From positions 1 to 64,000 of the forward strand of contig NW_027195370.1 in assembly GCF_038502225.1 (NCBI RefSeq): 64,000 nt of DNA. Reading direction: 5' to 3'. The first letter of the stretch is position 1, and the number at the start of each line of letters is the position of its first letter. Below the pieces are notes generated by a model, which ran no database searches, had not been told where the DNA came from, and saw only the letters and a program-made list of their open reading frames with translations. The translations under genes and the position numbers were made by a program. This DNA comes from Cherax quadricarinatus (taxonomy: Eukaryota > Arthropoda > Malacostraca > Decapoda > Parastacidae). This document shows, piece after piece, positions 20,266 to 28,019 of the stretch.

Positions 20266-22224
20266 ATGGCTGGGTCTGAGGAAGTTAGTGCGACTGGCAA
20301 GTCCATGGATGCCAAAGCAAAGAAAGCGTCACTACAAGCTCGGAAGGGTCATGTCACTAAATCATACAAGAAGTGTATGGAGTTAATGAAACAAGAAACG
20401 GTAAACCCTGATGAATTAAAGCTACACCTAGATGCCTTAGGAAATAGACATGAGTCATATAGATTGTGGTTTAAAGACTATGAAAAGGAGCTGCTAGAGA
20501 ACTGTGCAGATGATGCTGAAAGGGAGCGACTGCTAGATCAACATTATGAAGTGGAGGACAACATTGTGTCCTGCAAAACTAAGGCTTTGGAGAAGGTAAA
20601 GGGTGTAAACAATGTTGTTGGTCAACCTAGTAAGGAAAGTCAGAGGCATCTACCAAAACTCCCAGAATTATGTATGCCTGTGTTTAATCCGGGAGAACAC
20701 TGGGAGGAGTTTTGGTCTATCTTCAAAGCAGTCGTACATGATAGGAGTGATCTTGCAAGTGTTACCAAATTATGCTATTTAAAGGGACAGGTAAGGGGAG
20801 ATGCGCATGTTCTCATACAAGCATTCCCAAATGTAGATGACTCCTATAGTGAAGCAGTTGACTTGTTGGAGGTCACTTACGGTAACTTGGAGCAAAGTAG
20901 GCTGGACCTAGTAGCTAATTTGGCTAATTTGAAGACTCCAGATCACAACCGCAACAGTTTACAGCAATTTAGGATCAAACTAGAAAGCACTCTTAAGACC
21001 TTGAGTAATAAATATGATCTGGAGGGAGCAGAGTGGTTGTTGAGTGCCTTGATTCAGAATAAATTGAACCACAAGACCATAGAGTGGTTATCTAACAGAT
21101 ATCACAAGGGTTACTTCAGGTTGGAAGAAATAAGAGTGGGACTACAAGAGCTAATTGTCCAACTGCAGACCAGCCAACCCATTACCTCTAGGAATACCAC
21201 GTCTCCAGACCCCAGTGCTCCTGCCAAGTTCCACAAAGGGAAACCTTATCCTAATATCAATAATCCTAAGCCACCTACTACACGGGGTTACGTAGGCACG
21301 TATCAAGTGACAGGTGCCAGTTATAGTGGTTCTCCACCTCCAGGCAAGAGGAGGAAGTACCACAATAAGGGTAGCCCAGTTGATAAGAGGTCAGGCAAGG
21401 AAAGGAGAGATTGTATCTTCTGCAACGGTGCTCATTTCTCTAAGAACTGTAATGCTTATAATTCATGGGATGTTAAAATGGAAAGATTGGAAGAGCTTGC
21501 TAGATGCATCAGGTGTCTAGGAAGTCATAATGTAAGGGATTGCCGTGCTAACTTGCACTATTGTTATCAGTGTAACAAGGGAAGACACCACATAGCTATG
21601 TGTAAGGGCAGATCTAATCGTAATGATGGTAACAATAGTACTGATAGTGATAATAACCCAGACACAACAGTAGCCCACGTAAAGATTGCAGCTAACGTCG
21701 GTAATGATGGCCTAGCTGAGGTAGCTTTGCCTGTGTTGGATGTGGTGATTAATGATAAACGGCGTAAATCCAAAACTGTAACAGCATTACTGGATCAGGG
21801 ATCACAACGTACCTTCATAAAACGTAACTGCCTTAATGGGATGAAGGTACAAATGGGAGATCCTGCTATACTCAAGCTATCTGGCTTTCTCTCGAATAAG
21901 AAGGCCCAGTCATACGACACTGTTTATGTAACTGTCCGGCTGGGCAATGAGAGAAAACGTATTAATGCCGTAATTGTGGATAGGCTCCCAGAGAAAATCT
22001 CTACAATAGGGCTTGGTAACGCTACTGAAAGGCTTTCGAGCAAGGTAGATTTGGCACCTTCCGGTATAAATAATGATTCGGTGGGGCCAATAGATATTTT
22101 GATAGGTAGTGACCATTATGCCACCTTTGTAAAGGGTATGACAAAGAAATGCGGAGTCACCCTTCTAAGGACCGCCGGAGGTCACGTGATGTATGGCAGG
22201 CTTCCTCGTACCGAAAATGAATGA
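20266..22224 (+). CDS. gag: BEL/Pao gag and aspartic protease
   Basis: 652 codons from ATG at 20,266 (strong context AACCATGG) to TGA at 22,222-22,224. The N-terminal region is charged and helical. A DUF1759-like capsid segment spans about residues 140-300 (KLPELCMPVFNPGEHWEEFW). Three zinc-binding motifs follow: CIFCNGAHFSKNC near 383, CIRCLGSHNVRDC near 413 and CYQCNKGRHHIAMC near 432. The protease active site is ALLDQGSQRTF near residue 507. Gag packages the element RNA and the protease cleaves the polyprotein in cytoplasmic particles. The RT frame continues in phase after the TGA, so a fused gag-pol would require readthrough or an earlier sense codon there. Confidence 0.92.
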   Translation: MAGSEEVSATGKSMDAKAKKASLQARKGHVTKSYKKCMELMKQETVNPDELKLHLDALGNRHESYRLWFKDYEKELLENCADDAERERLLDQHYEVEDNIVSCKTKALEKVKGVNNVVGQPSKESQRHLPKLPELCMPVFNPGEHWEEFWSIFKAVVHDRSDLASVTKLCYLKGQVRGDAHVLIQAFPNVDDSYSEAVDLLEVTYGNLEQSRLDLVANLANLKTPDHNRNSLQQFRIKLESTLKTLSNKYDLEGAEWLLSALIQNKLNHKTIEWLSNRYHKGYFRLEEIRVGLQELIVQLQTSQPITSRNTTSPDPSAPAKFHKGKPYPNINNPKPPTTRGYVGTYQVTGASYSGSPPPGKRRKYHNKGSPVDKRSGKERRDCIFCNGAHFSKNCNAYNSWDVKMERLEELARCIRCLGSHNVRDCRANLHYCYQCNKGRHHIAMCKGRSNRNDGNNSTDSDNNPDTTVAHVKIAANVGNDGLAEVALPVLDVVINDKRRKSKTVTALLDQGSQRTFIKRNCLNGMKVQMGDPAILKLSGFLSNKKAQSYDTVYVTVRLGNERKRINAVIVDRLPEKISTIGLGNATERLSSKVDLAPSGINNDSVGPIDILIGSDHYATFVKGMTKKCGVTLLRTAGGHVMYGRLPRTENE

Positions 22225-25200
22225 CTGGAGGAATCCATAAATACAGTTACGGTGTGTCTTACTCATGAAGTATCACCCCAGTATAAATATACTTCAATAG
22301 AGGATGAAGTTGAACCTGTGTATAAATTATGGGAATTGGACAGCATAGGGATCAATGTAAATGAAGAAAGTCCAGATGATTCCTTTACTCAAGAACAATA
22401 CCAGAAGGATGTTAAATTTGAATCTGGACAATACTGGGTGAGACTTCCGTGGAAGCTGAACCATCCAGACCTACCAACTAATTACCGGATGGCGTATGGA
22501 CAATTAAAGGCTCAGCTCCACGAATTGAGCAAGACACCAGAACTGTTGACTGCTTACGATGATATAATTAATGAGCAGTTAAATAATAAATTCATAGAGG
22601 AGGTACCTCCCGAGCAAACCCAGATTTATGGTCACTATTTGCCACACCACGGAGTGAAGAAAGATTCTAAGACCACTCCTCTGAGGATTGTGTTTAATTG
22701 TAGTGCCAGGAGTAATAAAAGTGTACCTAGTTTGAATGACTGTTTGATGACAGGTCCGTCGTTGACGGAAAAACTGGGAGACATACTATTAAACTTCAGG
22801 GTTAAGAATTATGCCTTTACGGCAGACATAAGTAAAGCTTTCCTGAGAGTGGGTCTGCAGGAGGCTGACCGGGATTGCACTAGGTTCTTATGGCCCGAGA
22901 ATCCTAGTGACCCACTTAGTCCCCTGAAGACTTTTCGCTTCAGGAGTGTATTGTTTGGTGCTACCTCCAGTCCGTTCCTACTCCAGGCAACGATAAATGC
23001 ACACCTTAAGCGTACGGGTGGTCCACTGAGTGGAGTAATGGGTAAACAATTTTATGTGGACAATTTCCTGGGGGTGACGTCTACTGAAGAGGAACTAATG
23101 AGCATATACGCAGGGGCTAATGAAATAATGCAAGGTGCAAATATGCCCCTGAGGGAATGGAACAGTAATTCGTCCAGTTTAAGAGCTCAAATAAATAAAG
23201 ACAACCCTGGAGTTGAAGTGTCCAAATATAGTAATGTGCTGGGACTGACTTGGGACACAGAGGGAGACTTGTTATCGTTAAAGTCTAATGACTACAGCAT
23301 GCCCAATAAATTAACCAAGAGAGTCTTGCTTGCAGAAGTTTCAAAATGCTTCGATCCACTAGGCTTAGTGTCCCCACTTACCATAAGAGGAAAATTGTTG
23401 ATACAAGAAGCATGGAAGCTTAAGTGTGCTTGGGATGAAACCCTACCTGAGGAATTTGTTGAAAGGTGGGAAGAACTAATAGGGGAATATGTAAAATTAC
23501 CAATGTTGAAGTTCCCCCGTAATGTGGCCAGTCAAGAGGGAGAAAATGTACTCCACATTTTTTGCGATGCTTCGAAATTAGCATATGGAGCAGTCGCTTA
23601 CCTTCAATGTAATAGTGCCATTTCTCTTGTTATGTCTAAGGCTAAGGTGGCTCCAATCAAATCACGCACCTTACCTCAGTTGGAATTAACGGCCATTTAT
23701 GTAGGTGTCAAATTAGCCAATTATATAAGAAATAAATTGCGAGAGATAAATATCAGCGACACCGTAATTTGGTCTGATAACGAGGTATCCTTACAATGGA
23801 TTCGTAATGGTAACAGTAAGATTGTGTATGTACAAAACAGAGTCGCTGAAATCCATCAAATGCAGGAGAAACATAACAGTTTGGGTCAGCATATGTTAAC
23901 CTTTAATCACATTCCTGGTGACGAGAACCCAGCTGATTTCTTGTCTCGAGGCTTGACTTATGGAAAATTTGTGAGTGCTTTATCGTGGTTTAAAGGGCCA
24001 AGTTGGCTGGTGGACAAAATTAACTGGCCGGTGCAAAAGGCACATATTGCTCCTGTCGAAATTACGGTGAGCACCGCTCCGGTCAGTAGTCCCTCCTTAG
24101 CCATTGATATGAACAGGTATTCTTCCTTACCTAAGCTGATTAGTGTGACCAGGTTAGTGTTTAAATTTATAAGTAAGATGAATATCTCACATAATTTTCC
24201 CCATCCCCTGAAATACTGGCTACAGAGGGTACAAGAAGAAACCTACAGGGATGAGATTAAATTCATGATGGACGGAAAAATTGTGAAAGGCTCAATAATA
24301 GAAAAGCTGGGGCTGTATTTAGAGGATGATGTAATTAGGTGCAGAGGCAGGTTACAGAATGCTGAATTGGGGGAATATGCTAAGCACCCTATCTTGCTGC
24401 CCAAAACTCATCACCTGACAACCTTGATTGTCTTTAATGCCCATAATAACGTGATGCACGGTGGGGTACAGGATACCTTAAACTGTATTCGGGAAACCTT
24501 CTGGATTCCACAAGGACGGCAAAGTGTAAAGGGGGTTATCAAGTCGTGTGTAATATGTCGCCGGGTGGATGCCAGAACCTACATGTACCCAGGTCCTCCA
24601 CCATTGCCCAAGGAACGCGTGCAGTTGGTAAAACCATTTGATGTGACCGGAGTGGACTATAGTGGGCCAATCATTTTGACAGGTACTTCAGATGGTGTCC
24701 CCTTGAAGGTGTATGTATGTCTATTTACTTGTACAGCTACTAGGGCTGTTCATCTAGAAGTGGCTCAGGACTTGTCTGCAGAACAGTTCATACAGCTGTT
24801 CCGGAAATTTGCAGCTAGACGATCCTGTCCCAGATTGATGATCTCAGATAATGCCACCAATTTTGTAGCGGGTGCTCAACACTTGATGAAATTAAATAAG
24901 AGTGATGATGTACAGTCTTTGTTGACCCAGCGAGGGTGTGTCTGGAAATTTATTACTCCCAGAGCCCCCTGGCAGGGAGGACTGTACGAAAGAATGATAG
25001 GTACAGTGAAAAGATGTCTTCGTAAGGTGCTACACAGGAAGAGAATTGATTTGGAGGAGTTCTGGGCAGTGTTGGTGGAGGCAGAAAATCGAGTGAACAA
25101 TCGCCCTCTGTCATACATGAGCGACACTCCTGACGCGGAGATACTGACTCCCTCTCACCTAATATGTGGACAAAGGTTAGAAGCTGCGCCTATCTATAGA

Positions 25201-25713
25201 GATAATCCCGAGGGAAGTGATGAGGATTATAATAACGTGACTGTGTTGAGTGACAAGTTCAAAATGCTAAATAAGGTAATTATTCATTGGTCTGATGTGT
25301 GGCGTAAAGAATATCTTCTTACACTACGTGAACACTTTTATGGTGCGCCAGAGGCAGTAAACCGACAGAACATTCAACCAGGTGACATTGTGTTAATTGA
25401 TACTGAACAACATCGAACACTGTGGCCTCTGGGCAAGGTAGTTACATTATACCCAGATGCACAAGGTGTTGTCAGAAACGTCAAAGTGTTGTGTCGTGGT
25501 CAAGAAAGTTTACGTACCATTAATAAATTAATTCCCTTGGAATTAAATGGTGTTCAATCCAGTGCAGATGGAAACCTAAGGGACAGTGACACGAGTGATA
25601 TTGAAGACACTGACCGGGTAATGCAAGAAGAAACCGTAGTAAGACCCACTAGGAAAACAGCAGCGCAATCTAGAGAGGGCTGGAACCGTCTCCTGGAGGA
25701 AGACGCAATTTAA
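22225..25713 (+). CDS. pol: BEL/Pao reverse transcriptase, RNase H and integrase
   Basis: In phase with gag after TGA; no stop until TAA at 25,711-25,713. The first possible initiator is distant, so expression as a gag-pol fusion is expected. RT: LRIVFNCSA, TADISKAFLRV (catalytic Asp), FGATSSPFL, and YVDN where YVDD is usual (about 23,053). RNase H: HIFCDASK, LPQLELTA, WSDNEV. Integrase: HHCC zinc domain (HH near 24,410, CVIC near 24,552), then catalytic GVDYSG, SDNATNF and GLYERMIG. A DUF5641-like tail includes HWSDVWRKEYL (about 25,285). These convert RNA to DNA and insert it in the nucleus. The length of about 1160 residues is normal for the superfamily. Confidence 0.93.
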   Translation: MEESINTVTVCLTHEVSPQYKYTSIEDEVEPVYKLWELDSIGINVNEESPDDSFTQEQYQKDVKFESGQYWVRLPWKLNHPDLPTNYRMAYGQLKAQLHELSKTPELLTAYDDIINEQLNNKFIEEVPPEQTQIYGHYLPHHGVKKDSKTTPLRIVFNCSARSNKSVPSLNDCLMTGPSLTEKLGDILLNFRVKNYAFTADISKAFLRVGLQEADRDCTRFLWPENPSDPLSPLKTFRFRSVLFGATSSPFLLQATINAHLKRTGGPLSGVMGKQFYVDNFLGVTSTEEELMSIYAGANEIMQGANMPLREWNSNSSSLRAQINKDNPGVEVSKYSNVLGLTWDTEGDLLSLKSNDYSMPNKLTKRVLLAEVSKCFDPLGLVSPLTIRGKLLIQEAWKLKCAWDETLPEEFVERWEELIGEYVKLPMLKFPRNVASQEGENVLHIFCDASKLAYGAVAYLQCNSAISLVMSKAKVAPIKSRTLPQLELTAIYVGVKLANYIRNKLREINISDTVIWSDNEVSLQWIRNGNSKIVYVQNRVAEIHQMQEKHNSLGQHMLTFNHIPGDENPADFLSRGLTYGKFVSALSWFKGPSWLVDKINWPVQKAHIAPVEITVSTAPVSSPSLAIDMNRYSSLPKLISVTRLVFKFISKMNISHNFPHPLKYWLQRVQEETYRDEIKFMMDGKIVKGSIIEKLGLYLEDDVIRCRGRLQNAELGEYAKHPILLPKTHHLTTLIVFNAHNNVMHGGVQDTLNCIRETFWIPQGRQSVKGVIKSCVICRRVDARTYMYPGPPPLPKERVQLVKPFDVTGVDYSGPIILTGTSDGVPLKVYVCLFTCTATRAVHLEVAQDLSAEQFIQLFRKFAARRSCPRLMISDNATNFVAGAQHLMKLNKSDDVQSLLTQRGCVWKFITPRAPWQGGLYERMIGTVKRCLRKVLHRKRIDLEEFWAVLVEAENRVNNRPLSYMSDTPDAEILTPSHLICGQRLEAAPIYRDNPEGSDEDYNNVTVLSDKFKMLNKVIIHWSDVWRKEYLLTLREHFYGAPEAVNRQNIQPGDIVLIDTEQHRTLWPLGKVVTLYPDAQGVVRNVKVLCRGQESLRTINKLIPLELNGVQSSADGNLRDSDTSDIEDTDRVMQEETVVRPTRKTAAQSREGWNRLLEEDAI

Positions 25714-25731
25714 GTCGTCTAACAACGACTT
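25712..25731 (+). promoter_or_regulatory. Short perfect hairpin where a polypurine tract is expected
   Basis: AAGTCGT and ACGACTT form a 7-bp stem with a CTAACA loop immediately after the pol stop. The 15 bp before the 3' LTR (TTCCGCCCGGCCGCAG) are GC-rich and not purine-rich, so no ordinary polypurine tract is visible. Confidence 0.5.
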
Positions 25732-25745
25732 CCGCCCGGCCGCAG

Positions 25746-26870
25746 TGTGGAAAATTTTTAATTTTCCGAAACTATAGCGCCTAATAGGTGTTTTATGTGC
25801 CGATAGGAGTCAAAATGTATTTGAAAATGGAGTAGAACCAAGAGTTCCCTTGGCGCATGCGCGGATGTGCGGGGGAGGAGAGCGCGTATTGTTTTGAATG
25901 GTGGTGAGGAAGCTGAGAAAACATGGAACCACGAAATTGACGTTCACGGTGGCCTAAGGATTAATATAGGCCTCATTTCATAATAAGAAGTGTCGTAATT
26001 GTTCCTGGTGGAGAGTGAGGGAACGGGATTTACGGGACCACAGTAATAGAGTGGTAAAAGTGTGATAAGAGAAGGACCGGGTGACTGACGCGTCACAATA
26101 GACTGTGTCCTGGGGAAAATTACCCTTGGATTAATCATCACTCATCGGTCTCAGATCTTAATGGAGTGACCTCTAGTTTGTATAATAGTTATGAGACGTT
26201 AAATCGTCTTGTGAATTGTAATGTAATTAATGATAATAACGCTAAGTTAAGAGAATATGTGAAGTGTAATAAGTCGTTTGCTCCGAGTGAACACGCTAGA
26301 CCTCGTTGTTAACGAGACGAGGAAAGGGAAACTCCTTGAGTCACGATGTCTAAAGCAGGACAAACCAGCGGATACCTCGTCCTGCTGGAATGAGAATCGT
26401 GTCGGTGTAGCAGGACATCGAAAATGAGATGGTGAATCAAGAAATGAGGAATATCAATCACCCACAGTTAAGTAACCCTTCTAGTTATAGCAACCTTAGA
26501 CTGGCCAGTAGTGGTATGTTATAATTAGATAGGTTACGAGTGATCCAGCTACATCAAGTGACCACCAGAGAACATCTGGTAAGTATTGGGATTATGTACA
26601 AATGTTTTCCTTGACGGATGTATCCATGTGTGTCCTACCCCCCCCCCCCTTCATTCAGTTAAACTAATATAATCTATACAGTCCACAATTAATTAGTAGC
26701 CCCGTACTTGTGGGTGCTATCCAATCCATACTGGTCTCGGATAGATATGGATAAGATTGTGAGGCCGAAGGAATCACTTGCCGCGACCAGGGGTGATTAA
26801 GTTTTCTCACATGTCTACCCGGGGTGACTACGGTAAACATACAGTTAAGCACCCTAGGAAATTTTCCACA
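25746..26870 (+). repeat. 3' LTR of the BEL/Pao element
   Basis: 1125 bp, same termini as the 5' LTR. One extra C in the C-run near 26,638. It keeps CG where the 5' LTR has TG at the two differing sites. Confidence 0.97.
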
Positions 26871-26875
26871 GGTAC

Positions 26876-27000
26876 TATGGTTTGCTAAGTTCCTCCTTAC
26901 ATTCCTTTATAACCCATGAGAAAAGTTCATCATGGCCTGGGATTTGTGAGGATTTAATCTATCTTAGAACCTTTTCGTTAGTGTTGAGGGGAGAGGACGT
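26876..27000 (-). pseudogene. CR1-like RT fragment, continuation beyond the BEL element
   Basis: Read on the minus strand this gives KSQ-HDELFSWVIKE-like residues leading into VPDKW at 18,884 once the BEL element and one GGTAC are removed. It is a few tens of codons with frameshifts. The outer limit is uncertain. Confidence 0.5.
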
Positions 27001-27356
27001 GTGTGTGTAGAGGGAAGTCCTAGGCCTTCTATATCAGAACTGCTTATCTCACCCGACTGATAACTCATCATGCAACAAATATCGTTGGAGCGCAGCTGAA
27101 TTGCTGCTGGAACTCTTATGTGTGAACTGTGACTAGTGATATACCTAGTGAAACACAAACATCTTGATTTGAAGTGGCTGTAGGAGGCTACACCTTCACT
27201 CCACCTTGCCTCCCTCCCCTCCCTCCTCGATTTGGAACTCAGCCATTCGCCTCTATTTACTTATGGTCTAGAGGCGGTTTTTGCCAGACCACATAAATGC
27301 TTGAGTGCCCGTGTCAGTCCTCTGTGCCGCACTCCACTCACCTTACGAAGTCTCCT
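27001..27356. other. Boundary region before the I-B LINE
   Basis: No gene recognised. The 5' end of the I-B LINE is probably within this stretch or just after it, near the C-rich run at 27,205-27,230, but no target duplication was found. Confidence 0.35.
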
Positions 27357-27998
27357 GTGTGCCTACCTGCCTGCTACAAGCAAATATCCTAGTGGTTGTG
27401 TTAATTGCTGCAGATTTGTTGTAACTATTTGCACGAGTGGATTTCACTGACTTAGGACATTGTGCTACCATCAGTACCTACGTAGGCTTAAAATGAGTGA
27501 GGAATGTCTGGCCTGCTGGGTGACCTTGAAAATGGCACTATAAGACTCGCATGCCACTTACACCCATACTGCGTGTGTCCAGTGAGGTGAATGTCCCTTC
27601 CTCGACTTTCCTATTCACCGGTATCCCTTAGCTCGTCGCCATTATCTACATATGAGATAAGGGCGAGTTTAACCGATCCAGGCTAAACAGCTTTTTAACT
27701 GTAACAAGCCAGAGGTTCATCTATAAACATATTAAGTTTGTGCTGATTTATTTGTCCACAGAGTGAAAATTTGTCTGTCATTCCCAGACACGTGTGCTAG
27801 CTGTGTTAAGTGCTGCGGGTTTGGAGTAATTAACGAGTGGTGCAATATTGGTAACTCTCGAGACGACTGTGGCCCCGTGAATGACCTTGAAAATCGCACT
27901 GCGACCCGCAGGCCACTACACCCACATTGCCTGTGTCTAGCGAGGTGAATATCCCTTCCTTGTCCCTTCTATTCACCGGTATCCTTTAGCCCATCGCC
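27357..27998 (+). repeat. Two tandem-like monomers in the I-B 5' UTR
   Basis: Blocks 27,357-27,639 and 27,772-27,998 align. Both contain TTAA-TGCTGC near the start, GACCTTGAAAAT, CGCA-GCCACT-ACACCCA, GTGAGGTGAAT-TCCCTTCC-like and TATTCACCGGTATCC, and both end in CGCC. They differ by substitutions and length, so they are old or diverged repeats. Their position suggests promoter monomers. Confidence 0.7.
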
Positions 27999-28019
27999 AG
28001 TGTGAAACTCCTGTCAGCT

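Larger units (their letters stand above)
18885..26870 (+). mobile_element. Complete BEL/Pao LTR retrotransposon
   Basis: 7986 bp with direct LTRs at 18,885-20,008 and 25,746-26,870 and a GGTAC duplication at 18,880-18,884 and 26,871-26,875. The internal part encodes gag, protease, RT, RNase H and integrase in one frame interrupted by a single TGA. Domain order with integrase last and no chromodomain, the DUF1759/DUF1758-like gag-protease and the DUF5641-like tail indicate the BEL/Pao superfamily. LTRs differ by eye at two bases and one C-run length, so the insertion is recent. No env-like ORF. Confidence 0.95.
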
